Below are positions 8,601 through 16,299 of a stretch of DNA of 64,000 nt, piece by piece; position 1 is the first letter of the stretch; the number at the start of each line of letters is the position of its first letter. The position numbers and the translations under genes were made by a program. Below the pieces are notes generated by a model. The model was given only the letters and a program-made list of their open reading frames with translations, did no database searches and was not told the DNA's origin. The DNA is from Angustibacter luteus. GTDB lineage: Bacteria > Actinomycetota > Actinomycetes > Actinomycetales > Angustibacteraceae. The DNA lies in NCBI RefSeq assembly GCF_039541115.1, contig NZ_BAABFP010000007.1:212290-276289 (forward strand), written 5' to 3'.

Positions 8601-9894
8601 AGGTGGTCGCCGGACCGATCACCGCCAGCCGTACCCCCCGCGGTGAGCACCGTCCGGCCAGCTGACCGACGAGGTAGCGACCCAGGGCCGTGACCCGTGC
8701 TTCGTCGCCGGCCAGCCCCAGGTGCTGCGCCCGGTCCAGCGGCAGGGTGGCCGGGGCGTCGTCGAGCCACTGCAGCTCGCCGTCCGCCTCGCCCGACACC
8801 TGGCCGGTGCCGACCCGGACCGAGGAGCGGCACCGCCGAGCGCCGAGCACGACGGACAGCAGGTCGTCGTCTCCTGGGCCGCGTTGCCACAGCCTCGCCG
8901 TGGGCTGGTGCACCGTCTCGGAGAGCTCGGCCGCGTCGCCGGCGAGCGCCCGGCGACGCTCCAGCTCGTCGCGCAGCGCGGCGAGCCGGGCCTGGTCGGC
9001 GGCGTCGTCGCGAACCTTCCAGGCCGCCTGCTCCGAGCGGTGGCGGCGCCCCCGTCCCAGTCGCTCGGCGACGGTCGTCGACAGCATGGCCACCGGTCCG
9101 AGCAGGCCGAAGGCCAGGTACGTCGGCTGGTGCAGGAGCAGTGCCATCGGGACGCACAGCAGCAGCGGCAGCGCGACGGCGATCCACGGGATGCGCGTCG
9201 GCGCGGGCGGTGTCGGGGCTGCCGGGCGGCTGATCCGGGTTGGCTCGACGGTGAGGTCCGTGCGGGGCGCGCGATTCACCTCGATGCCACCGTTGCCGTC
9301 GCCTCGCAGGGACGCCGGCGCCGAGCCGGTCACCCGGACCACGAGCGTCGACTCGCCCACTCGGATCCGTTGCCCCGGGCGGACCTGACGACCCGTCGGC
9401 CCCACCGGCTCGCCGTCCAGGAGGCTGCCGTTGCTCGAACCCAGGTCGTGCACCACCGTGCCGCCCGGGTCGACGCGGATGCGCAGGTGCAGGCGTGACA
9501 CCGAGGGGTCCGCCAGCTGCAGGTCGGCTGCCCCGCCACGGCCGATCGTGTGCGGTCCTGGCTGCAGGGGTATCCGTCGGCCGGCATCGGGCCCGGCCAC
9601 CACGCAGAGCTCGAGTACGCCGGCGGTGCGCTCGCCCGCGCGGCGTTCGGTCGCCGCCCCCGCCGGCACGGCAACCAGCAGGACCCCCTCCACCAATGGA
9701 GGCGTGCCGAGCGCCAGGTCCGGCGGCAACCGCCGACCGCGGATGGTCAGCGCGCTGTCGGCGCCGGCTCCCACCTGACCCAGCAGCGCGCCGCTCACCT
9801 CGCCGAGGAGGGTGCCGGCCGGCGCGCGGACGTCGACGTCCAGTGCGGACGCGGGCGACCGCGCGTCGATCACGGTGCAGCGCAAGGGGTTCAC
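5665..9894 (-). CDS. EssC/EccC-like FHA-FtsK/SpoIIIE ATPase
   Basis: A 1,409-residue membrane ATPase. Residues about 1-90 are a small beta-rich domain; 90-170 form an FHA phosphothreonine-binding domain (TIGRGGAADLQLADPSVSRLHL, then DLGSSNGSLLDG). Two spans follow at about 235-280, then three FtsK/SpoIIIE ATPase modules. The first is canonical, with Walker A GTTGAGKS (Lys 669) and Walker B LVLVIDEF. The second (GAPRTGRTN) and third (GPAGSGRSQ) have Arg for the Walker Lys, as in type VII secretion ATPases where only one site drives transport. A Gly/Ala/Asp-rich low-complexity stretch lies near residues 545-565. No WXG100, EccB, EccD or mycosin gene is present. It is divergent from the tad locus. 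GTG start without a clear ribosome site. Confidence 0.88.
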   Translation of the reverse strand: MNPLRCTVIDARSPASALDVDVRAPAGTLLGEVSGALLGQVGAGADSALTIRGRRLPPDLALGTPPLVEGVLLVAVPAGAATERRAGERTAGVLELCVVAGPDAGRRIPLQPGPHTIGRGGAADLQLADPSVSRLHLRIRVDPGGTVVHDLGSSNGSLLDGEPVGPTGRQVRPGQRIRVGESTLVVRVTGSAPASLRGDGNGGIEVNRAPRTDLTVEPTRISRPAAPTPPAPTRIPWIAVALPLLLCVPMALLLHQPTYLAFGLLGPVAMLSTTVAERLGRGRRHRSEQAAWKVRDDAADQARLAALRDELERRRALAGDAAELSETVHQPTARLWQRGPGDDDLLSVVLGARRCRSSVRVGTGQVSGEADGELQWLDDAPATLPLDRAQHLGLAGDEARVTALGRYLVGQLAGRCSPRGVRLAVIGPATTWSWARWLPHRFAGSLVDLEHEVQRRIERADGRSTRRPAGQPRGAEAAIVVLLDLRATARGAAGGNPVGQDPALATVLRHGPAVGVHTICLAGSASELPSECGLSITLPSSGPASTRGLGGLGTDGADNAHGADGDGAGWDLAPDGVGAAWADELARALAPFREATPEPAGGDSLPVSVALTSLLDVDAADPAALADSWRRSPRSTTVTLGAGRDGRVCVDLLADGPHTLVAGTTGAGKSELLLTLVTSLALGNRPDELSFVLVDYKGGAAFRRCADLPHVLGVVSDLDGHLAARALTALQAELTRRERLLAEVGAADLGAYQRWCDDEPGRPALARLVLVIDEFRLLAGELPDFLDGLVRLAAVGRSLGVHLVLATQRPAGIVTADIKANVNLRICLRVRDRVDSEDVLDAADAAVLPDGVPGRGLFRAGSKSLTAFQTALAGGTAHGPRISRPLVLPAGHPVPVDPHADELAALVRSMRAASALVGAEPPPSPWLPPLPEQLASADLRGAAAGGAPAWGLADLPVEGRQEPFGWDPLVDSHLAISGAPRTGRTNALLALATALLASPEGHHVHVVDAAGGALARALDPGARPSLPQLGTVLTGEPATVVARLVDRLSSQLNDRRGPGTERPGRATVLLVDGWESLAEGLERVDHGRGLDALLSLVRDGERAGLRLVVAGGRAVLTSRIGSLVGQRLLLRPTDPTDLLLAGVPTSAVPSRLPAGRVIHLPGGRQVQLVRADGEQLRATLAASPTAASGLAERALRLRRLPDLLHLTELDAWDGAGVLLGVGGDEALPVAVDPAVHRRWVVLGPAGSGRSQVLAVVARQLHARGRRVIALAPLGGPLHEGGWPTATDGPELLRLLMARPADPVAGACVLVDDAERVAHDPAVAGALEQLARDPGPHCLALALRTEAGHLPVSAPFVAAALRQRTGVLLGPHSPHDGDPFGVRVEPVESAAPGRGVLVLRGATTAVQVAL

Positions 9895-10014
9895 CCGAGA
9901 AGTCTGGCGGAATCGCCGGGAGGGCTGCGGAGCTTATCCACAGATCTTGACGGTCCGCTTCTCCCGGTATGTCCGATTGTCTAGAGTGGACGGGTCGAGG
10001 CTCGAGGGGGGCTC
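9895..10014. promoter_or_regulatory. divergent promoter region of FHA-FtsK and the tad operon
   Basis: The 120-bp gap contains a perfect consensus DnaA box TTATCCACA at 9934-9942, TTGACG at 9947-9952 and a strong -10-like TAGAGT at 9982-9987 for the rightward tad operon (these last two are too far apart to pair). GAGGGGGG just before ATG 10015 serves as the ribosome site. Leftward, CAGACT lies six bases before the FHA-FtsK GTG on the minus strand, a possible leaderless -10. Confidence 0.4.
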
Positions 10015-11322
10015 ATGGGGGTGCAGGACGGTGCGCGCGGCCGGGTCGAGCAGGTCGTGCGAGAGCTCGTGCGGCGCTCGGGGATCGACCCTCTGCAGGA
10101 CGGCGCCGCCGTCCGCGAGCTGGTCGAGGAGGCGGTGAACGACTACGAGGAGCGGTCGTTGAGCGGGGGGCTGCCACCGGTCGAGGACCGGTCGGCGCTG
10201 GTGGGCGCCGTCTGGGCCGCGGTCGCGGGATTCGGTGCCCTGCAACGGTTCCTGGACGACCCGAGCGTCGAGGAGATCTGGGTCAACGAACCCGGCAAGG
10301 TGTTCGTCGCGCGAGGCGGGCTGCCGGAGCTGACCACGACGATGCTCACCGCGCAGTCCCTCGCCGACCTGGTGGAGCGCATGCTGTCGACGTCCGGCCG
10401 GCGGGTCGACCTGTCCAGCCCGTTCGTCGACGCCAGCCTGCCCGACGGTTCGCGGCTGCACGTGGTGATCCCGGACGTGACCCGCGAGCACTGGGCCGTG
10501 AACATCCGCAAGTTCGTGGTCCGGGCGCGGCACCTCGAGGACCTCGTCCGGCTCGGCTCGCTGAGCTCGCAGGTCGCAGCCTTCCTCGAGGCCAGCGTGC
10601 GGGCCGGGCTGAACGTGCTGGTGGCCGGTGGAACCCAGGCCGGGAAGACCACGCTGCTGAACTGCCTCGCCGGCGCCATCGACTCCCGTGAGCGCATCAT
10701 CACCTGCGAGGAGGTGTTCGAGCTTCAGCTCGCCGGACGCGACGTCGTCGCCATGCAGTGCCGGCAGCCGAACCTCGAGGGCGCCGGCGAGATCCCGCTG
10801 CGCCGGCTGGTGAAGGAGTCACTGCGCATGCGCCCCTCCCGCATCATCGTCGGCGAGGTCCGGCAGGAGGAGAGCCTGGACATGCTCTTGGCGCTGAACA
10901 GCGGCCTGCCCGGGATGTGCACGGTGCACGCGAACAGCGCACGCGACGCGCTCGTCAAGATGTGCACCCTTCCGCTGCTGGCCGGTGAGAACGTGAGCTC
11001 GCGGTTCGTGGTGCCGACCGTGGCCTCGAGCATCGACCTGGTCGTCTACATCCGGCTCGACCCGGATGGTCGGCGACGGGTGGCCGAGGTGGTCGCCGTG
11101 TCCGGCCGCGTCGAGGCCGACGTGGTCGAGACCACGGACGTGTTCACCAGTCGCGGTGGCCGGCTCCAGCGGGCTGCGGGCTTCCCGCCGCACCCCGAAC
11201 GCTACGAACGGGTCGGCATCGACGTCGCCCGGCTGCTCGCGCCGCGCGAGGGCGACGGCGCAGCGGTGAGCGGATCGCCCTCGGACGTCGACGTCCCGTC
11301 TCTCGCGGGCCTCCCGACGTGA
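10015..11322 (+). CDS. cpaF: TadA/CpaF-type secretion ATPase
   Basis: A 435-residue hexameric ATPase that powers Flp/Tad pilus assembly at the inner membrane. An N-terminal helical domain (to about residue 120) precedes the RecA-like core: Walker A GGTQAGKTTLL with Lys 211, Asp box RIITCEEVFELQL, Walker B RPSRIIVGEVRQEESLDML and His box CTVHANSARDAL. Length fits TadA/CpaF. First gene of a tightly packed operon; its stop overlaps the tadB GTG as GTGA. In Mycobacterium the gene before it encodes the MinD-like Ssd/TadZ; here that slot is taken by the divergent FHA-FtsK gene. Confidence 0.93.
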   Translation: MGVQDGARGRVEQVVRELVRRSGIDPLQDGAAVRELVEEAVNDYEERSLSGGLPPVEDRSALVGAVWAAVAGFGALQRFLDDPSVEEIWVNEPGKVFVARGGLPELTTTMLTAQSLADLVERMLSTSGRRVDLSSPFVDASLPDGSRLHVVIPDVTREHWAVNIRKFVVRARHLEDLVRLGSLSSQVAAFLEASVRAGLNVLVAGGTQAGKTTLLNCLAGAIDSRERIITCEEVFELQLAGRDVVAMQCRQPNLEGAGEIPLRRLVKESLRMRPSRIIVGEVRQEESLDMLLALNSGLPGMCTVHANSARDALVKMCTLPLLAGENVSSRFVVPTVASSIDLVVYIRLDPDGRRRVAEVVAVSGRVEADVVETTDVFTSRGGRLQRAAGFPPHPERYERVGIDVARLLAPREGDGAAVSGSPSDVDVPSLAGLPT

Positions 11323-12188
11323 CCGGGTTGGGACTCGGGCTGGCGCTAGGGGTCGGGTTGTTCCTGATGTGGCGGTCCTGCTGGCCCGCCCCGCAGCTGC
11401 CGCTGTCCACGTCCGGGCGAGTGCCGGGACGTCTCTGGTGCGACCGGGTGGTGCAGGACGCCCGGCTCGTCGGCATCGGCCCGCGGGCCCTCTCCGCGGC
11501 CTGCCTGGCCTGCGGGTCGGCCGCTGCCCTGCTCCTCCTGGCGGTCACCCGGGTGCCACCGGTGGCCGGCTGCTTCGCCCTCATGGCCGGCGCCGCTCCG
11601 CTGGTGGTGGTGCGGGGACGCGCCCGCCGCCGCCGCGCCAGCCTGCGTGAGATGTGGCCCGAGGCGGTCGACAACCTCGCGTCAGCGGTGCGAGCCGGAC
11701 TGTCCCTCCCTGAGGCGCTCAGCCAGCTGGCCGTCCGCGGGCCGGCGCCGCTGCGCCCGGCCTTCTCGGCGTTCGCTCGCGACTACCGGTCGAGCGGGAG
11801 GTTCCACGACGCCCTCGACACGCTCAAGGACCGGCTCGCCGACCCGGTGGGTGACCGCATCGTCGAGTCCCTGCGGATCGCCCGCGAGGTCGGCGGCACC
11901 GACCTGGGTCGGCTCTTGCGCACCCTGTCCGGGTTCCTTCGCCAAGAAGCCCGCATGCGCTCCGAGCTGGAGGGCCGCCAGGGCTGGACGGTCAACGGCG
12001 CGCGGGTCGCCGTCGCGGCGCCGTGGATCGTCCTGCTGCTGCTCGCCACGCGCCCCGAATCCGTCGCTGCCTACAGCCGACCCGCTGGCGTCGTGGTGCT
12101 CGTCGGTGGCGCCCTCGTCTCGGCGCTGTCCTATGCGGCGATGCTGCGCATCGCCCGCCTGCCCGAGGAACGGCGGGTCCTTCGGTGA
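11319..12188 (+). CDS. tadB: TadB-like inner-membrane pilus assembly protein
   Basis: A 289-residue protein with two N-terminal spans, a cytoplasmic T2SS-F (GspF-like) helical domain (RASLREMWPEAVDNLASAV, then ARMRSELEGRQGWTV) and two C-terminal spans. It would form the platform that couples CpaF to pilin extraction, with TadC. GTG 11319 overlaps the cpaF stop and its own stop overlaps the next GTG, indicating translational coupling along the operon. Confidence 0.88.
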   Translation: MTGLGLGLALGVGLFLMWRSCWPAPQLPLSTSGRVPGRLWCDRVVQDARLVGIGPRALSAACLACGSAAALLLLAVTRVPPVAGCFALMAGAAPLVVVRGRARRRRASLREMWPEAVDNLASAVRAGLSLPEALSQLAVRGPAPLRPAFSAFARDYRSSGRFHDALDTLKDRLADPVGDRIVESLRIAREVGGTDLGRLLRTLSGFLRQEARMRSELEGRQGWTVNGARVAVAAPWIVLLLLATRPESVAAYSRPAGVVVLVGGALVSALSYAAMLRIARLPEERRVLR

Positions 12189-13132
12189 GCGCCGTGACGG
12201 TCTCCTGCGACTGGCTCGGCTGCCTGATCGGGCTCGCGCTCGGCTGCGGGATCCTCCTGCTGCTGTCCGGACTGCCGTTCCTGCGCCGACCTGGGCTGGC
12301 AGAGCGCCTCGGGCCGTACGTGCACGACGTGAGCGCGCCGAGCCGGTTGCTGCGCTCGGGCGGTGAGCGCGGCCGGGTCGGCGCGCCCGCACCGGCGCGG
12401 GCGGCCGTCGAGCGGCTCTGCAGTGCCCTCGACCGGCTGCTGGGCGGATCGACGTCGCTCGGTGCGCGGCTGGAGCGTGCCGGACTCGGCCTGGACGTGC
12501 CCGGGTTTCGAGCTCAGCAGGTGCTGTGCGGGGCCGGCGGTGCGGCAGCCGGCGCCGCGCTCAGCGCTGCGGCCTGGTCCCGGCACCCCCGCGCGTTGCT
12601 GCCGCTCGCGTTCCTCGTCGTCGCGGCGGCCGGCGCCGGTGTCATGGCCCGCGACTGGTACCTGACCCACCAGGTGCGGCGCCGGGAGCAGCGGATGCTC
12701 GAAGAGCTGCCGACGGTCGCCGAGATGCTCGCCCTCGCCGTCGGTGCCGGTGAGGGTCCCGTCGCCGCGCTCCACCGGGTCGCCGCCCTGACCGGCGGCG
12801 AGCTGGCCGGCGAGCTCCGCCGTGCGCTCTCGGACACCCACGCCGGCGCGTCCCTCGTCCTCGCGCTCCAGGGCGTGTCCCGGCGGACCGGCCTGCCCGC
12901 CCTCGCCAGGTTCGTCGACGGCGTGGTCATCGCGGTCGAGCGCGGGACGCCACTGGCCGACGTGCTGCGGGCGCAGGCACAGGACGTCCGGCAGAGCGGG
13001 CAGCGCGCCCTGATGGACACAGCCGGGCGCAAGGAGGTCGCGATGATGGTGCCGGTGGTCTTCGGCGTGCTGCCGGTCACGGTGCTGTTCGCGGTGTACC
13101 CAGGGTTCGCGTTCCTGCGCCTTGGTCTGTGA
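12185..13132 (+). CDS. tadC: TadC-like inner-membrane pilus assembly protein
   Basis: A 315-residue second T2SS-F protein. A first span near residue 15 is followed by a charged linker, further spans, a cytoplasmic helical domain (QRMLEELPTVAEMLALAVGAGEG region) and a final span with AVYPGFAFLRLGL at the end. The open frame extends upstream inside tadB, but GTG 12185, overlapping tadB's stop as GTGA, is the natural start. Order cpaF-tadB-tadC matches the mycobacterial locus. Confidence 0.87.
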   Translation: MSAVTVSCDWLGCLIGLALGCGILLLLSGLPFLRRPGLAERLGPYVHDVSAPSRLLRSGGERGRVGAPAPARAAVERLCSALDRLLGGSTSLGARLERAGLGLDVPGFRAQQVLCGAGGAAAGAALSAAAWSRHPRALLPLAFLVVAAAGAGVMARDWYLTHQVRRREQRMLEELPTVAEMLALAVGAGEGPVAALHRVAALTGGELAGELRRALSDTHAGASLVLALQGVSRRTGLPALARFVDGVVIAVERGTPLADVLRAQAQDVRQSGQRALMDTAGRKEVAMMVPVVFGVLPVTVLFAVYPGFAFLRLGL

Positions 13133-13162
13133 CTGAAGAGAACGACCGACGAGAGGAACACG

Positions 13163-13366
13163 ATGCACGCCCACGTCCTCACCGCCCTGCTCGCGACCCG
13201 GATCCGCGCCCGGCTCGCCGCCGGCGGGCCGTCCGATCGCGGCGACGTCCCCGGGTGGGTGCTCGTCACCGTCATGACCGCAGGCCTGGTGGCCGGCCTG
13301 TGGGCGGTCGCCGGTGACACGCTCAACGACCTCTTCCGCGACTCCATCCGCGGTGTCGCACCCTGA
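13163..13366 (+). CDS. Flp-type pilin (DUF4244-like)
   Basis: A 67-residue protein placed where the Flp pilin lies in mycobacterial tad loci (Rv3656c-like, DUF4244). A charged leader ending RGD is followed by VPGWVLVTVMTAGLVAGLWA, a single hydrophobic helix, then a short C-terminal tail. This is class III prepilin architecture, although the usual Glu at +5 of the mature pilin is not evident. GAGAGGAAC upstream is a good ribosome site for ATG 13163. No prepilin peptidase is encoded in the window. Confidence 0.78.
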   Translation: MHAHVLTALLATRIRARLAAGGPSDRGDVPGWVLVTVMTAGLVAGLWAVAGDTLNDLFRDSIRGVAP

Positions 13367-13775
13367 GCGCCGCGGCCACGGCGACCGCGGTTCTGCCGCG
13401 GTGGACTTCGCCCTGGTCGGCGCCCTGCTGTCCCTGCTCTTTGCGGCGCTGCTCCAGCTGGTGCTGGTCCTGCACGTGCGGAACACGGCGATCGACTGCG
13501 CCGCCGAGGGAGCCCGTCTCGGGGCCAGGGCAGACCGGGTTCCCGCGGACGGGCTCGCCCGCGCCCGTGAGCTGCTGGCCAGTGAGCTGCCAGGTCGCGT
13601 CGGTCCCCGACCGGACGACGCCGGCGTCGCGCTCGTGCAGGTCTCCGGCGTCCAGGCGGTCGAGGTGACCCTCACCGTGCCGTTGCCAGTGCTCGGCGTG
13701 CTCGGCTACGCAGGGTCCACCACCGTCCGGGGCCACGCCTTCGTCGAGGCGCAGCCCTTCGGAGGGACGGGGTGA
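13353..13775 (+). CDS. TadE-like minor pseudopilin
   Basis: A 140-residue protein with the TadE signature near its start, DRGSAAVDFALVGALLSLLF, where the typical Glu of the class III processing region is Asp. One membrane helix precedes a secreted domain. GTG 13353 overlaps the end of the pilin gene by 14 bases; the frame is open further upstream (13314), but that lies inside the pilin gene. It is the counterpart of Rv3655c and would be a minor pilin or assembly factor. Confidence 0.8.
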   Translation: MSHPERRGHGDRGSAAVDFALVGALLSLLFAALLQLVLVLHVRNTAIDCAAEGARLGARADRVPADGLARARELLASELPGRVGPRPDDAGVALVQVSGVQAVEVTLTVPLPVLGVLGYAGSTTVRGHAFVEAQPFGGTG

Positions 13776-14278
13776 GCACGCGAGCACGCGGTGTCCGCCG
13801 GCGCGCAGCCCTGGCGCGGGGGCCGGCCGACGCGGGAAACGCGCTGGTCGAGTTCTGCGTCCTCGGCGTGCTCCTGCTCGTCCCCGTCGTCTACCTGGTG
13901 CTGGTCCTGGGCCGGGTCGAAGCCGCGGCGTTCGCCGCGCAGCGCGCCGCCCGCGAGGGCGGCCGGGCATTCGTGACCGCGTCCGACGTGGACCAGGCGC
14001 GAGCGCGAGCGGACGCCGCCGCCGCCCTCGCGCTCGCCGACCAGGGGGTCCTGGGGCGGGGCCGCATCACCATCGACTGCGAGCACGCCGACTGCCTGTC
14101 GCCCGATGGTCGGGTGACCGTCTCCACCGAGGTGGACGTCGCGCTGCCCGGGGTGCCGAGGCTGCTCGACCGGGCATTCCCCACGCGCGTGCAGGTCACC
14201 GCCCAACAGGTCAGCGTCGTCGACCGGTTCCGCAGCAAGCAGGCTGGCCCGGACGCTGGACGGGTGGGCTCCCGATGA
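13772..14278 (+). CDS. second TadE-like minor pseudopilin
   Basis: A 168-residue protein with an N-terminal class III-like segment (GNALVEFCVLGVLLLVPVVYL) that keeps the Glu, then an exported domain containing a Cys pair (DCEHADC). GTG 13772 overlaps the previous stop as GTGA. It belongs to the tad operon and is probably processed by the same prepilin peptidase as the pilin. The Cys pair suggests a disulfide outside the membrane. Confidence 0.78.
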   Translation: MSTRARGVRRRAALARGPADAGNALVEFCVLGVLLLVPVVYLVLVLGRVEAAAFAAQRAAREGGRAFVTASDVDQARARADAAAALALADQGVLGRGRITIDCEHADCLSPDGRVTVSTEVDVALPGVPRLLDRAFPTRVQVTAQQVSVVDRFRSKQAGPDAGRVGSR

Positions 14279-14787
14279 GGCGGAGTCGGCGAGCAGCCCA
14301 CCCGCTCGCCCGGCGCCTGCCTCCAGCGGGCGACGACAGCGGGCAGCTCAGCCTGCTGATCCTCGGCTACCTTGTGGTGGCGCTCGCCCTGGTCGTCGTC
14401 GTGGTCGACGCGACCGCCGTCCACCTCGCCCGGACCCAGCTGCTCGACGCCGCCGACGCGGCCGCGCTCGACGCCGCCGACGCCGTCGACGAAGGCGGCG
14501 TCTACGGCGGTTCGGGCGTGGGTGGGGGAGAGGGCGGGGACCAGATCAGGCTGACCGACGCCGCGGTGCGGCGGCAGGTGCGCGACTACCTCGCCGGGTA
14601 CCCGCCGCCGCGTCGGCTGACCGAGCTGACGGTGGCCCGCGGGACGGGCGCCACTGACGGCGCGAGCGCCACGGTCGTGCTCACCGGCGACGTCCGGCTC
14701 CCCATCGGCGGCTGGGTCGTGGCCGGGCTGAGCGACGGCATCTCCGTCACCGTGCGCTCGACGGCCACCGCGCGGCTCCAGCCTTGA
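14275..14787 (+). CDS. TadG-like pilus-locus protein
   Basis: A 170-residue protein with an N-terminal span DSGQLSLLILGYLVVALALV and the ARTQLLDAADAAALDAADA helix seen in Rv3654c/TadG-like proteins that close actinobacterial tad operons. The remainder is a predicted extracytoplasmic domain. ATG 14275 overlaps the preceding stop as ATGA. It ends 13 bases before a convergent gene with no hairpin between them. Confidence 0.75.
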   Translation: MRRSRRAAHPLARRLPPAGDDSGQLSLLILGYLVVALALVVVVVDATAVHLARTQLLDAADAAALDAADAVDEGGVYGGSGVGGGEGGDQIRLTDAAVRRQVRDYLAGYPPPRRLTELTVARGTGATDGASATVVLTGDVRLPIGGWVVAGLSDGISVTVRSTATARLQP

Positions 14788-14800
14788 GCGGGACCGCGGC

Positions 14801-15349
14801 TCAGGCCTCGCGGCCCAGGAACGCCAGCAGCTTCGTCTGCTCGTCGGCGTCGTCCGGCACCTCGACCTCCGGACCGAAGGCGCCGGGGGAGCGCAGCGCG
14901 TCGCCGAACCCCTCGACGTCCTGCCAGGCCCGCTCGATCTCGTCCTGCGGGATGGTCAGGTCCCCGCCGGTGGCCTTCGCCAGGTCCCAGCGGTGCGTCA
15001 CCAGGTCACCCGAGAGGAACGTGTCCACCGCCTTCGCGAACGAGGAGCGCCCGAAGAACCCGTCGAACTCCACGTCCGCGAGCGCCGGGTCGGCCAGCTC
15101 CTCCTCCACCTGCGTCCGGACCGCCTCGAACGCACCCAGCGGGTCGTCGTCCACCGAGGGCCCCGGCCGCTGCTCGCGCCCCACGAGCTCCTCGAACATC
15201 GACAACGTCGACACCACGTGCGCGACCACGCCGCGCGCATCCCAGTCCGGGCACGGCGACGGGCTGTCCCAGCGGTCCGGCGGTACCGCGCGGATGGTGT
15301 CCGCGAAGGCGTCGGCGTTGCGGCGGTAGCGGTCCAGGATCTGTGTCAT
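14801..15349 (-). CDS. DinB/mycothiol-dependent enzyme family protein (TIGR03086-like)
   Basis: A 182-residue four-helix-bundle protein. The metal-site pattern is visible as CPDWDARGVVAHVVSTL near the N-terminus and LVTHRWDLAKATG in the middle, as in mycothiol-dependent maleylpyruvate isomerase relatives. Such proteins transfer or isomerise with mycothiol as cofactor; the substrate is unknown. ATG 15349 has GGGTGGTGG upstream on its strand. It diverges from an AraC-type regulator that could control it. Confidence 0.8.
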   Translation of the reverse strand: MTQILDRYRRNADAFADTIRAVPPDRWDSPSPCPDWDARGVVAHVVSTLSMFEELVGREQRPGPSVDDDPLGAFEAVRTQVEEELADPALADVEFDGFFGRSSFAKAVDTFLSGDLVTHRWDLAKATGGDLTIPQDEIERAWQDVEGFGDALRSPGAFGPEVEVPDDADEQTKLLAFLGREA

Positions 15350-15428
15350 GCCACCACCCTCACGCGGATCCCGCGGCACCGCTTGAACGAACGCGACACC
15401 GTCGCGCCCACCTCCTAGGCTCGCCAGC

Positions 15429-16247
15429 GTGGTGCAGCCCGCCGAGCAGGACAGCCGCGGCATCGTCGACCCCGCCGCCGGCCTGGACCGGTTCGCGCTC
15501 GACCGGCACGCGCCGTCCGATCACGTCGCCCGCTACGTCGGCTGGTACTGGGTCGTCACCTGGGACCTGCCGCCCGGCCAGTCCTACCCCCAGCACGTGC
15601 TGCCGCACCCCGTCGTCAACCTGGTCATCGAGCGGGCCTCGGCGCTCGCCGTGGGGGTGCACCGCGGGCAGACCACCAAGGTGCTCCAGGGCCACGGGCG
15701 CGCCCTCGGCGTGATGTTCCGACCCGGCGGCTTCAGCCCCCTCGCCCCCGGACCCATGACCCAGCTCACCGACCGGGCCGCGCACCTCGTCGACTGGCTC
15801 GGGCCAGCCGCCGGCCAGTGGGCGGACGACGTCCGCGGTGCTCGCGACCAGACCGCGATGGTCGCCGCGGCCGAACGCTTCCTGGGCGGGCGCCTGCCCG
15901 CCGGTCGCCACCCCTGCGAGGCTGCCACCGCGCTCGTCGACGAGGTGGTCGCCGACCCGACGCTGCGCCGCGTCGACGCCCTCGCCGCGCACGCCGGGGT
16001 CAGCGAGCGGACCCTGCAGCGGATGTTCGCCGAGCACGTCGGGGTCTCGCCCAAGTGGGTCATCCGCCGGTACCGGATCTACGAGGCGGCCGAGGCCGTC
16101 GCGCACGGGCAGGACGTCGTCTGGGCCGACCTGGCGGCCGACCTCGGCTTCGCCGACCAGGCCCACCTGACCCGCGAGTTCAAGCAGGCCTTCGGGGTGC
16201 CACCGGCCGAGTACGCCGTGCGGCAGCGGGCCGCGGCCGCAGGTTGA
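15429..16247 (+). CDS. AraC family transcriptional regulator
   Basis: A 272-residue regulator with an N-terminal cupin-like domain of the DUF6597 type ([24 protein letters not shown]) and a C-terminal AraC pair of helix-turn-helices: [20 protein letters not shown], then [23 protein letters not shown] 15429 lies seven bases after TAGGCT (15416-15421), so the mRNA may be leaderless. Effector and targets are unknown; the divergent DinB gene is the obvious candidate. Confidence 0.88.
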   Translation: MVQPAEQDSRGIVDPAAGLDRFALDRHAPSDHVARYVGWYWVVTWDLPPGQSYPQHVLPHPVVNLVIERASALAVGVHRGQTTKVLQGHGRALGVMFRPGGFSPLAPGPMTQLTDRAAHLVDWLGPAAGQWADDVRGARDQTAMVAAAERFLGGRLPAGRHPCEAATALVDEVVADPTLRRVDALAAHAGVSERTLQRMFAEHVGVSPKWVIRRYRIYEAAEAVAHGQDVVWADLAADLGFADQAHLTREFKQAFGVPPAEYAVRQRAAAAG

Positions 16248-16299
16248 TGATCTCTCCCACGTGCCGTCCCGCCCGCCCTCTGCCGTAGATTGGACGCTC

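Noticed and set aside
5665-14787. A complete type VII secretion locus
   Set aside because: Only the ATPase is present; no WXG100, EccB, EccD, EccE or mycosin genes are visible.
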